Positions 1-6,930 of a DNA stretch of 9,240 bases are shown here, in pieces (position 1 is the stretch's first letter; every line of letters starts with the position of its first letter). The position numbers and the translations under genes were made by a program. Origin of the DNA: Desulfobacteraceae bacterium (GTDB lineage Bacteria; Desulfobacterota; DSM-4660; Desulfatiglandales; Desulfatiglandaceae); NCBI GenBank assembly GCA_011048855.1, contig DSCZ01000372.1, positions 1 to 9,240 on the forward strand. The letters run 5' to 3'. The notes under the pieces are model-generated. The model was not told where the DNA came from. It saw nothing but the letters and a program-made list of their open reading frames with translations, and searched no databases.

Positions 1-69
1 AACCGAAGTATTGAAGAGAAGGTGTCAGCCAATCATGAGTTGTTGCCTTGTAGTGTAATGAATCCCTGA
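1..69 (+). CDS. Possible C-terminal end of an upstream gene (partial)
   Basis: Reading frame 1 stays open from the window edge for 22 codons and stops at TGA 67-69, with residues such as SIEEKVSANHELL near the start. The other two frames close at TGA 12-14 and TAA 56-58, so this is the longest open frame here. It would place a gene end shortly before the next glycosyltransferase, which fits a same-strand cluster. The stretch is too short to recognise a family, and an open frame of this size can arise by chance. Function unknown. Confidence 0.3.
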   Translation, partial: NRSIEEKVSANHELLPCSVMNP

Positions 70-124
70 CTTGGAACATTGTCCCAGAAACGCGTCGGCT
101 ATGCATGATCCTTTTCTAAATAAG

Positions 125-1318
125 ATGTCTTTAAAGACACTTCACATTACTAGCAGTATCGGGGAGCAATCATTCGGCCTCGGTCATGTTGCTGTCAGTT
201 TGGCCCAGTCGCAGAATGAGCTTGGTCTCGACGCCTGGCTATGGTGTCTTGATCCAGCCGATCAGATTAAGTGGGCTGTTGCTCATCTCGGATTAAATGA
301 ACATAAAGTCAAAAACTTCCCCTGTAAGGTTTTTTCAAGATTGGGATATAGTCACAAGATGTTTTTATCTGTGAAGAACGAAGCAGGATGCTTTGATGTG
401 GTACATCAACATGGCATATGGACTGCGTGCTCGTATATGACAAAAAAAATGAGGGAGAAACATAGAATACCTACAGTAATAGCGCCCCATGGTTCACTGC
501 AGAAGTGGGCTTTGAAACGCTCCTCTTGGAAAAAGCAAATGGCCTATTTGGCATACGAGAGGAAGAATTTGCACTATGCTTCGTGTTTGCACGCAACGTC
601 TGACGAAGAAATTTCTGACTTCAGAAATTATGGACTCTCAAATCCCATAGCTTTAATTTCGAATGGTGTGTCCCCATCGTGGCTTGAAAGTGTGGGAAGC
701 GGCGAGCAGTTTCGTAATCTTTATTCCATACGTCAAGACCAAAGGGTCCTTTTGTTCATGTCCCGGATTACTCCCAAAAAAGGATTGTTAATACTACTTG
801 AAGCAATGTCAAGAATTCAAAGCCGCATGAGTAAATGGTTGTTGATCGTTGCCGGGTCTGATGAATTCGGACACTTGAAGGAGGTAACTGCCTTAGTCCA
901 CAAGTTAAACTTGGACAACTTTGTAATATTTGCCGGTCCTCTTTATGGGCAGGAAAAGCGTAACGCCTTTGCCGCAGCTGATGTGTTTATATTGCCCTCT
1001 TATAGCGAAGGATCACCGATGGTCGTTTTAGATGCTTTAGCAGCCGGGGTTCCTGTCATAACGACACAAGCGACGCCTTGGGAGCAACTGGTAAATTCAC
1101 AATGTGGGTGGTGGACCGATGCTACAATTGAAGGGCTGGTTAATGCACTTAATTGTGTGATAGATTTAAATCCAATTCAGCTTCGGGCTATGGGGGATCG
1201 TGGAAAAAGTCTTGTTCGCACTCACTACCTATGGTCCCTGCAGGCAGAAAAAACGAAAACTCTTTATGCTTGGCTGATGGGGAATATACCAAGGCCTGAT
1301 TTCATTATTGTTGATTGA
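125..1318 (+). CDS. GT4-fold glycosyltransferase
   Basis: Probable retaining glycosyltransferase of the GT4/GT-B type, transferring a sugar from a nucleotide donor to a lipid-linked oligosaccharide at the cytoplasmic side of the membrane. From the ATG at 125 it has 397 residues, normal for the family. The N-terminal Rossmann half opens LHITSSIGEQSFGLG and carries HQHGIW (about 94-99) and APHGSL (120-125). The C-terminal donor-binding half has SRITPKKGL (213-221), the turn PSYSEGSPMVVLDALAAG (291-308) and a GWW near the end. The usual acidic pair E-x7-E appears as E295-x7-D303, a conservative change. The start is uncertain: TTG 71 and ATG 101 are in frame, and no clear ribosome binding site precedes any of them. 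I chose 125 because the first beta strand of the fold begins there. The gene is visibly AT-richer than those at the right. Donor and acceptor cannot be named from sequence. Confidence 0.9.
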   Translation: MSLKTLHITSSIGEQSFGLGHVAVSLAQSQNELGLDAWLWCLDPADQIKWAVAHLGLNEHKVKNFPCKVFSRLGYSHKMFLSVKNEAGCFDVVHQHGIWTACSYMTKKMREKHRIPTVIAPHGSLQKWALKRSSWKKQMAYLAYERKNLHYASCLHATSDEEISDFRNYGLSNPIALISNGVSPSWLESVGSGEQFRNLYSIRQDQRVLLFMSRITPKKGLLILLEAMSRIQSRMSKWLLIVAGSDEFGHLKEVTALVHKLNLDNFVIFAGPLYGQEKRNAFAAADVFILPSYSEGSPMVVLDALAAGVPVITTQATPWEQLVNSQCGWWTDATIEGLVNALNCVIDLNPIQLRAMGDRGKSLVRTHYLWSLQAEKTKTLYAWLMGNIPRPDFIIVD

Positions 1319-1344
1319 TTCATTCGAGATTTCATTACTTTCAA

Positions 1345-1350
1345 TATAAT
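1345..1350 (+). promoter_or_regulatory. Possible -10 box upstream of the FucNAc genes
   Basis: A perfect TATAAT lies in the AT-rich 52-base gap before the dehydratase gene, 21 bases ahead of its ATG. No good -35 hexamer sits 16-18 bases upstream: the best candidate, TTCGAG at 1323-1328, is poor. This may be an internal promoter, or chance in AT-rich DNA. Confidence 0.22.
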
Positions 1351-1358
1351 TTCTAAAC

Positions 1359-1364
1359 GGGGAG
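1359..1364 (+). promoter_or_regulatory. Ribosome binding site for the dehydratase gene
   Basis: GGGGAG lies 6 bases before the ATG at 1371. It is a strong Shine-Dalgarno match and supports that start. It is one of the clearest ribosome binding sites in the window, consistent with fresh translation initiation after the only sizeable gap inside the cluster. Confidence 0.6.
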
Positions 1365-1370
1365 AGCCTC

Positions 1371-2399
1371 ATGTTTGCAAACAAGACGCTGCTAATCACC
1401 GGTGGAACCGGATCCTTCGGTAATGCGGTTTTAAGAAGGTTCCTGGACAGCGAAGTAAAAGAGATCCGCATCTTCAGCCGGGACGAGAAAAAGCAGGAGG
1501 ACATGCGTATCAAACTCAACAGTTCAAAAGTTAAATTTTATATAGGGGATGTACGCCATTACGATAGTGTCAGTTCTGCCGTGACGGGTGTTGATTATGT
1601 TTTTCATGCGGCTGCGTTGAAACAGGTTCCTTCTTGTGAATTTTATCCCATGGAAGCGGTGAGAACCAATATCCTTGGAACTGAAAACGTGTTGAATGCG
1701 GCAGTGGCCGGGAATGTTAAAAAAGTTATTGTCCTCAGTACGGACAAGGCTGTTTATCCCATCAACGCCATGGGTTTGTCAAAGGCGATGATGGAAAAGC
1801 TTATGGTTGCAAAGGCCCGAACTATCAATAGTGATGACAGAGGAACTGTTCTCTGCGGTACCCGTTACGGAAACGTCATGGCAACAAGAGGTTCGGTTAT
1901 CCCGCTCTTCGTGAACCAGATCAAGGTAAAAAGACCTCTTACACTGACAGATCCGAACATGACCCGTTTTCTCATGTCCCTTGATGAAGCGATTGACCTG
2001 GTTCTTCATGCCTTTAAACATGCCGCTCATGGTGATATTTTTGTTCAGAAATCACCGGCTTCGACGATTTATGACCTGGCAGTGGCACTCAAGGAGATAT
2101 TCAAAAGCGACAACGACATCAAAATCATCGGAACTCGACATGGTGAAAAACTGTATGAAACATTGCTCACCCGCGAGGAACTCGCCAAAGCGGAGGATCA
2201 CGGCTCGTACTACCGGATTATCCCTGATGACCGGGATCTGAACTATAACAAATACTTTACCGAAGGGATGGAACAGGTTTCAGTAACAGAAGACTACAAT
2301 TCGCACAACACGACGCGGCTGTCCAGAGAAGATGTGGTGGAGAAACTGATGCGGCTCGATTACATCCAGCGCGCGCTTGCAACGTGGGGTTCTTCATGA
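1371..2399 (+). CDS. fnlA: UDP-GlcNAc 4,6-dehydratase/5-epimerase (CapE/FnlA/WbjB type)
   Basis: First enzyme of UDP-N-acetyl-L-fucosamine synthesis. It oxidises, dehydrates and C5-epimerises UDP-GlcNAc to the 2-acetamido-2,6-dideoxy-L-arabino-hexos-4-ulose intermediate, in the cytosol with bound NADP. Its 342 residues match the soluble CapE/WbjB length. The N-terminal Rossmann domain has the nucleotide motif TGGTGSFG (10-17), then GDV (59-61) and HAAALKQVP (79-87). The catalytic region reads LSTDKAVYPINAMGLSK (122-138): D125 and K126 as in the FlaA1/CapE group, and M134-x3-K138 where most short-chain dehydrogenases have Tyr-x3-Lys. Met at this place is a known hallmark of the CapE/WbjB branch and separates it from PseB/FlaA1, so this is not a defect. 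There is no N-terminal membrane domain. The stop overlaps the next start by ATGA (2396-2399), implying translational coupling with the FnlB gene. Confidence 0.93.
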   Translation: MFANKTLLITGGTGSFGNAVLRRFLDSEVKEIRIFSRDEKKQEDMRIKLNSSKVKFYIGDVRHYDSVSSAVTGVDYVFHAAALKQVPSCEFYPMEAVRTNILGTENVLNAAVAGNVKKVIVLSTDKAVYPINAMGLSKAMMEKLMVAKARTINSDDRGTVLCGTRYGNVMATRGSVIPLFVNQIKVKRPLTLTDPNMTRFLMSLDEAIDLVLHAFKHAAHGDIFVQKSPASTIYDLAVALKEIFKSDNDIKIIGTRHGEKLYETLLTREELAKAEDHGSYYRIIPDDRDLNYNKYFTEGMEQVSVTEDYNSHNTTRLSREDVVEKLMRLDYIQRALATWGSS

Positions 2400-3511
2400 A
2401 AACGGTGCTTGTCACCGGCTCAGGAGGGTTCATCGGTAGAAATCTGCTGGAAGCCCTGGGGCGGCGATCCGATTGTCGAATCCTTGAATTCGAGGTTGAA
2501 GACGCACCGTCGTTGCTCAGGAAACACTTGGCAGCAGCAGATATCGTGTATCATCTTGCCGGGGTCAATCGTCCCACCGATGAAGAGGAATTCATGCGGG
2601 GCAACGTCGGGCTCACCGAGTTTATGCTGGCTGCGCTGGAAGAATTGCAGCGGACTCCCGCCATTGTCATGTCTTCATCAACGCAGGCGGCATTGGACAA
2701 TCCTTATGGCATCAGCAAGAAGAAGGCCGAGGAGGCGTTCTTTGATTTCGCCGGCAGAACGGGCGCTCCGGTGTACATGTACCGGTTGACCAACGTGTTC
2801 GGTAAATGGTGCCGCCCCAACTACAATTCGGTGGTTGCAACGTTTTGCTACAATAGTGCCCGGAACCTGCCCATAACTGTTTCGGACAGGTCGAAAGAAC
2901 TGGAGCTTGTCTATATCGGAGACGTGATAGCGAACTTTCTGGATATTCTGGATCGTCGTCCCGCCGCTCCGGTCGATGATTACCTTGCCATTACTCCAAC
3001 TTACCGTGTGACCTTGGGAGAACTAGCGGACATGATAGGGAGGTTTCGGGACATTCGGCGTACCCTGACAATTCCCGACATGAGCGATGCTTTCACGAGG
3101 CGTCTCTATGCAACCTATCTCTCATACCTCGAAAGAGACGATTTTGCCTATGGCGTTGCGTCAAGGACCGACGAGCGGGGTACTCTCGCAGAGTTGCTCA
3201 AATCAGAACAATTTGGACAGATATTTGTTTCACGGACGCGAGAAGGCGTCATTCGAGGCAATCATTACCACAATACGAAAGTAGAAAAATTCTGTGTCAT
3301 CCAGGGTGAGGCCGTCATACGTTTCCGCCATATTCATTCCGATGAAGTCCTTTCATACAATGTTTCCGGTGACGATATCAGGATCGTTGACATTCCCCCG
3401 GGGTATACCCATTCGATAGAGAATCTCTCCAACGGAGAGATGATCGTCCTCTTCTGGGCAAACGAAGTCTTTGATCCGGAAAATCCGGATACACACCACT
3501 GCGAGGTGTAA
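2396..3511 (+). CDS. fnlB: Bifunctional UDP-sugar 3-epimerase/C4-reductase (CapF/FnlB/WbjC type)
   Basis: Second enzyme of the UDP-L-FucNAc pathway. The C-terminal cupin domain epimerises C3 of the FnlA product, and the N-terminal short-chain dehydrogenase domain then reduces C4 to give UDP-2-acetamido-2,6-dideoxy-L-talose. It has 371 residues, close to the known CapF length. The NAD(P) motif GSGGFIG is at 8-14, HLAGVNRP at 53-60 and the catalytic pair Y104-x3-K108 in YGISK. The cupin domain, about 250-371, shows candidate metal-binding residues in [11 protein letters not shown] (H290, H292, E298) and [12 protein letters not shown] (H339). The ATG at 2396 overlaps the preceding stop (ATGA) and starts exactly at the first beta strand ([12 protein letters not shown]). 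A GTG at 2384 in the same frame would add four residues and is less likely. It lies directly upstream of the 2-epimerase gene, as in known FucNAc clusters. Confidence 0.93.
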   Translation: MKTVLVTGSGGFIGRNLLEALGRRSDCRILEFEVEDAPSLLRKHLAAADIVYHLAGVNRPTDEEEFMRGNVGLTEFMLAALEELQRTPAIVMSSSTQAALDNPYGISKKKAEEAFFDFAGRTGAPVYMYRLTNVFGKWCRPNYNSVVATFCYNSARNLPITVSDRSKELELVYIGDVIANFLDILDRRPAAPVDDYLAITPTYRVTLGELADMIGRFRDIRRTLTIPDMSDAFTRRLYATYLSYLERDDFAYGVASRTDERGTLAELLKSEQFGQIFVSRTREGVIRGNHYHNTKVEKFCVIQGEAVIRFRHIHSDEVLSYNVSGDDIRIVDIPPGYTHSIENLSNGEMIVLFWANEVFDPENPDTHHCEV

Positions 3512-3513
3512 GG

Positions 3514-4641
3514 GTGAAAAAACTCAAAGTTGCCACTATTATCGGCACCAGACCGGAGATTATCCGTCTTTCTCGGGTTATGGCGGTACTGGACCGGGAC
3601 ATGGACCACATGATAGTGCACACGGGTCAGAACTATGACTACGAGTTGAACCAGATTTTTTTTGACGATCTGGACCTGCGAAAACCGGATTATTTTTTGG
3701 AGGCGGCGGGAAAAAGTGCGGCGGGGACCATCGGGCAGGTGATCAGCCGTTCAGATGAGGTCTTGGCGGAAATCAACCCTGACGCCGTTCTGATACTGGG
3801 TGATACCAACAGCTGCCTTGCGGCCATCGCCGCAAAACGGCGAAAAATTCCTGTTTTTCATATGGAAGCGGGCAACCGTTGTTTCGATCAGCGTGTTCCA
3901 GAGGAAATTAATCGAAAAATAGTGGACCACATCAGCGACATCAATATGCCCTATAGTGCAATCTCACGGGAGTATCTTCTGAGGGAAGGCCTGCCCCCGG
4001 ACAGGATTATTACAACGGGCAGCCCCATGTACGAAGTTCTGCATTACTATATGCCGAAGATTGATTCCTCTGATATTCTGGAACGTTTCGGGTTGAAGGA
4101 ACGGGACTATTTCCTGGTGAGTTCCCATCGGGAAGAGAATATCGATTATCCGGAACAGTTTGAAAAACTGGTGGTGGTACTGCAAAATCTTGCAGAACAT
4201 TTCGGCAAGCGGGTCGTCGTATCTACTCATCCCCGGACACAAAAGATGCTTGACCGTAACGGGGTGGCTCTGCCGGCGTCTGTGGAGCTGTTGAAACCGC
4301 TGGGGTTTACCGATTATGTTCGTCTGCAGATGAACGCCGCCGCCGTTCTTTCCGACAGCGGAACCATCACGGAGGAATCGTCGATTCTCAATTTTCCCGC
4401 CCTGAACATACGCAATGCCCATGAACGGCCGGAAGGCATCGAGGAAGGCGCGGTTATGATGACGGGGCTGGAATGGGAAACCGTTCTGCGGGGACTTCAG
4501 ATTCTGGCATTCCAGAAGCGAGGCGGCGAGAGAACGCTGCAGATGGTTAAGGATTATGATGTTCCCAGCGTGTCGGAAAAGGTTGTGCGGATCATCCTGA
4601 GCTATACGGGATATGTCAACCGGGTGGTGTGGCGGAAGTGA
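3514..4641 (+). CDS. fnlC: UDP-N-acetylglucosamine 2-epimerase family (CapG/FnlC/WbjD type)
   Basis: Third enzyme of the pathway. It inverts C2 of the talose intermediate to give UDP-N-acetyl-L-fucosamine, the nucleotide donor for the neighbouring transferase. The 375-residue protein has the GT-B-like fold motifs of non-hydrolysing 2-epimerases: GTRPEIIRL (11-19), HTGQNYD (36-42), GDTNS (96-100), [16 protein letters not shown] (116-131), SSHREEN (203-209), STHPR (237-241), SDSGTITEE (280-288) and RPE (305-307). The AGNRCFD form, rather than the AGLRT-like form of WecB, is what I know from the CapG/FnlC branch, and the two upstream genes support that assignment over WecB. It starts with GTG at 3514, two bases after the previous stop. 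GAGG at 3503-3506 is the likely ribosome binding site and lies inside the end of the previous gene. Confidence 0.93.
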   Translation: MKKLKVATIIGTRPEIIRLSRVMAVLDRDMDHMIVHTGQNYDYELNQIFFDDLDLRKPDYFLEAAGKSAAGTIGQVISRSDEVLAEINPDAVLILGDTNSCLAAIAAKRRKIPVFHMEAGNRCFDQRVPEEINRKIVDHISDINMPYSAISREYLLREGLPPDRIITTGSPMYEVLHYYMPKIDSSDILERFGLKERDYFLVSSHREENIDYPEQFEKLVVVLQNLAEHFGKRVVVSTHPRTQKMLDRNGVALPASVELLKPLGFTDYVRLQMNAAAVLSDSGTITEESSILNFPALNIRNAHERPEGIEEGAVMMTGLEWETVLRGLQILAFQKRGGERTLQMVKDYDVPSVSEKVVRIILSYTGYVNRVVWRK

Positions 4642-4645
4642 TGGT

Positions 4646-5878
4646 ATGCGCGTTCTTTTTCTGACCCAGTGGTTTCAGCCGGAACCCTTTTTCAAGGGTC
4701 TGCCCTTTGCAAAGGCCCTTGCCGACCGGGGACACGACGTCGAGGTTCTGACCGGGTTCCCCAATTATCCCGGCGGAACGCTCTATCCCGGCTACCGGGT
4801 GAAAGCCTGTCAACGTGAAGTGATCGACGGCATCATTGTTCACCGCGTCCCTCTCTATCCCAGTCACGACCTGTCAACCCTTCGAAGGATAATCAATTAT
4901 GTCAGTTTCTCGCTTACATCTTTCATCTTGGGTCCGTGGCTTGTCAAAAAGCCCGATGTCATTTATGTCTATAACCTTGTTACGCTGGGGCCGACCGCGT
5001 TTCTGCTCCGGCTGATCACAGGCGCCCGGGTTGTTATTGATGTTCAGGATCTATGGCCCGATTCGGTTGTCAATTCCGGTATGATGCGGAACCGTCACGC
5101 TTTGCGCCTTTTGAACGGCTTTTGTCGGGGTGTCTATCAAAGGGCAGACCTGCTGACTGTGTTGTCTCCGGGGTTTAAGGAGAAACTTGTTGAGCGAGGA
5201 ATGCAACCCCGGGACATCCATGTTATTTACAACTGGTGCGATGAGTCGAGCTTCGCCATGAATGTCCGATTGCCTGAAACCGCGCAAAATGATGCGAAGG
5301 GTTCTTTTGATGTTCTCTTTGCCGGAACCATGGGATCAGTCCAGGGGCTCGATACGGTTCTGGATTGCGCCCTTATGTGCAAAGAAACTCTGCCGGCGGT
5401 GCGTTTCATCCTGATCGGCGGAGGCGCTGAGCGCCGCAGGCTTGAGCGCCGTAGCTGTGAGCTGGGATTGGACAATGTTTCCTTTCTGCCTCCCCGTCCT
5501 ATGGATGAAATGGGAGAGCTATACTCTCTTGCCGACGCCCTGCTTGTGCACCTGAAAGATGAGCCGGTCTTTCACATTACGATTCCCTCTAAAACGCAGG
5601 CTTACCTGTATGCAGGAAAACCGATTATTATGGCTGTTCGGGGAGATGCCGCCCGGCTCGTCCGCGATGCTGGTGCAGGGCTGCAGTGTGAACCGGAGGA
5701 TCCGGAATCAATGATGACGGCGATCCGTTTATTGTATGAAATGAGTGATGACGAAAGGCGGAGTATGGGTGAGCGGGGGTATCGCTATTATCTGGACAAT
5801 CTGTCTTTCAGTGAGGGCGTAAAGAGCTTTGAAAAATTGATGCAGGTCGCTTCGAAAGAGGATGCCCGGGGCGCATGA
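4646..5878 (+). CDS. wbuB: WbuB-like glycosyltransferase, probable L-FucNAc transferase
   Basis: GT4-family transferase of the WbuB/WcaI-like branch, inferred to move L-FucNAc from UDP-L-FucNAc onto the lipid-linked first sugar. It has 410 residues. The N-terminus MRVLFLTQWFQPEP with GHDVEVLTGFPNYPGG (29-44) is typical of the branch. VIDVQDLWPDS (130-140), the segment from YNWCDE (195-200) to LFAGTMGSVQGLDT (224-237), and the donor-side loop TIPSKTQAYLYAGKPI (312-327) follow in order. The hydrophobic stretch about 84-100 may help membrane contact. I chose ATG 4646: GGAAG (4634-4638) sits 7 bases ahead and the fold starts at once. An upstream in-frame ATG (4613) would add 11 residues inside the FnlC gene. 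Its place right after fnlABC matches E. coli O26-type clusters (fnlABC-wbuB), which is the main support for L-FucNAc as donor. The stop overlaps the next start by ATGA. Confidence 0.88.
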   Translation: MRVLFLTQWFQPEPFFKGLPFAKALADRGHDVEVLTGFPNYPGGTLYPGYRVKACQREVIDGIIVHRVPLYPSHDLSTLRRIINYVSFSLTSFILGPWLVKKPDVIYVYNLVTLGPTAFLLRLITGARVVIDVQDLWPDSVVNSGMMRNRHALRLLNGFCRGVYQRADLLTVLSPGFKEKLVERGMQPRDIHVIYNWCDESSFAMNVRLPETAQNDAKGSFDVLFAGTMGSVQGLDTVLDCALMCKETLPAVRFILIGGGAERRRLERRSCELGLDNVSFLPPRPMDEMGELYSLADALLVHLKDEPVFHITIPSKTQAYLYAGKPIIMAVRGDAARLVRDAGAGLQCEPEDPESMMTAIRLLYEMSDDERRSMGERGYRYYLDNLSFSEGVKSFEKLMQVASKEDARGA

Positions 5879-6492
5879 AATCAGGGAATCAACTTTTTGA
5901 TTGTGCCGGTGCGATCGTTGCGCTGATGGCGGCATCGCCGCTGATTATAGTAATCGGCGTAATGGTTCGTTTCCTTCTGGGGTCTCCCGTTCTCTTTCGC
6001 CAGGAACGGCCGGGATTGCAGGGTCGCCCCTTTCATTTGATAAAATTCCGGACCATGACCGACGATCGAGATGCCATAGGCAACTTATTATCCGATCAGA
6101 AACGCTTGACCCGGTTCGGTCGCTTTCTCCGTGCCTTGAGCCTCGACGAACTACCCGAGCTGTTCAACGTTCTCAAGGGCGACATGAGCCTTGTGGGTCC
6201 AAGGCCGCTTCTAATGCAATATCTGGATCGCTACACGCCGGAACAGGCCCGCCGACACGAAGTCAAACCGGGCATTACCGGCTGGGCCCAGGTGAACGGT
6301 CGCAATGCCATTACCTGGGAGGAGAAATTCAAGCTGGACCTGTGGTACGTTGACAACTGGTCGTTGAGACTGGACTTGAAAATACTGTGGATGACGATGG
6401 CAAAAATCCTGAAACGAGAGGGCATCAGCCAGCCGGGACAGGCGACGATGGAGGAATTTATGGGAAGCGGCGGACCGCGCCGGGAAGGCTGA
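5875..6492 (+). CDS. PglC-like monotopic phosphoglycosyltransferase (initiating sugar transferase)
   Basis: Starts glycan assembly by moving a sugar phosphate from a UDP-sugar to undecaprenyl phosphate at the inner membrane face. At 205 residues it is the minimal PglC-type enzyme, without the extra N-terminal membrane domain of WcaJ/WbaP. Visible features: a hydrophobic re-entrant helix about 11-37 with the Ser-Pro break S21-P22; FRQERPGLQGRPFHLIKFRTM (41-61); the catalytic Asp-Glu dyad D91-E92 in SLDELPEL; GDMSLVGPRP (102-111); the KPGITGWAQVNGRNAITWEEK block (131-151); and a tail GISQPGQATMEEFMG like that of PglC relatives. The small size, plus acyltransferase and aminotransferase genes directly downstream, suggests the substrate is a UDP-diacetamido-trideoxyhexose (diNAcBac/QuiNAc4NAc type), but sequence alone cannot settle this. 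Its start overlaps the wbuB stop (ATGA). Confidence 0.93.
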   Translation: MKSGNQLFDCAGAIVALMAASPLIIVIGVMVRFLLGSPVLFRQERPGLQGRPFHLIKFRTMTDDRDAIGNLLSDQKRLTRFGRFLRALSLDELPELFNVLKGDMSLVGPRPLLMQYLDRYTPEQARRHEVKPGITGWAQVNGRNAITWEEKFKLDLWYVDNWSLRLDLKILWMTMAKILKREGISQPGQATMEEFMGSGGPRREG

Positions 6493-6517
6493 TCTGCTGC
6501 CTGCCATAGTCGACCAG

Positions 6518-6522
6518 AGGGG
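6518..6522 (+). promoter_or_regulatory. Ribosome binding site for the acyltransferase gene
   Basis: AGGGG lies 6 bases before the ATG at 6529, in the 36-base gap after the phosphoglycosyltransferase gene. It fixes the start of this short gene and shows it is initiated independently rather than by overlap. Confidence 0.55.
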
Positions 6523-6528
6523 TGACCG

Positions 6529-6930
6529 ATGAAAGAGCGTTTCGAGAACTGGACCTATCCGGATGTGGAAGAGGGAAAACCGACCAGGTATAACTGGGTG
6601 GTTCAACATGTAAAAAATTTTCATCTGGGCTTTAAAACGGATATCGGCGCTTTCACGTACATCAACGCGAAAAACATCGTTACTATTGAAGATGACGTTC
6701 AGATCGGTTCGCATTGCGCGATTTATTCGGTTTCGACGATCGACGGAAAGTCCGGGCCCGTAACGTTGAAAAAGGGATGCCGGCTGGGAAGCCACAGCGT
6801 CGTGATGCCCGGCGTGACTATCGGGGTAAACGCCCTGGTCGGGGCACACAGTTTTGTCAACAGTGATATTCCCGACAACGCCGTTGCTTTCGGCGTCCCC
6901 GCGACAATCTCGAGGACGAACCAGCCATGA
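6529..6930 (+). CDS. Hexapeptide-repeat (left-handed beta-helix) acyltransferase
   Basis: Small cytosolic acyltransferase, probably acetyl-CoA dependent and acting on a sugar or sugar nucleotide. The 133 residues are nearly all hexapeptide repeat: DIGAFTYINAKNIVTIEDDVQIGSHCAI (38-65), a loop with STIDGKSGPV (69-78), then GCRLGSHSVVMPGVTIGVNALVGAHSFV (83-110). It ends with the common closing motif NAVAFGVPA (117-125). H62 or H89 could serve as catalytic base, but I cannot choose between them. It lacks the N-terminal sugar-nucleotide-binding domain of PglD/NeuD-type N-acetyltransferases, so a PglD label would be unsafe. Its place between a PglC-like transferase and a DegT aminotransferase, with an ATGA overlap (6927-6930) into the latter, favours acylation of the 4-amino group made by the neighbour. 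O-acetylation of the glycan is the alternative. Confidence 0.88.
   Translation: MKERFENWTYPDVEEGKPTRYNWVVQHVKNFHLGFKTDIGAFTYINAKNIVTIEDDVQIGSHCAIYSVSTIDGKSGPVTLKKGCRLGSHSVVMPGVTIGVNALVGAHSFVNSDIPDNAVAFGVPATISRTNQP

Noticed and set aside
1371..2399. Missing catalytic tyrosine (Met134) in the SDR motif of the dehydratase, as a sign of inactivity
   Set aside because: Met at this position is characteristic of the active CapE/WbjB branch, and D125, K126 and K138 are present.
3423..3441. Perfect 8-base inverted repeat ATCTCTCC/GGAGAGAT with a 3-base loop
   Set aside because: It lies within the cupin-coding part of fnlB, encodes the normal family sequence there and has no T-run after it. Most likely chance, not a terminator.
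3474..3490. Inverted repeat ATCCGG/CCGGAT with a 5-base loop just before the fnlB stop
   Set aside because: The stem is short with no T-tract, inside the coding sequence and followed at once by the coupled fnlC start. A terminator here would make no sense.
6211..6849. Minus-strand open frame of 212 codons
   Set aside because: It is antisense to the conserved phosphoglycosyltransferase and acyltransferase motifs and shows no domain of its own.
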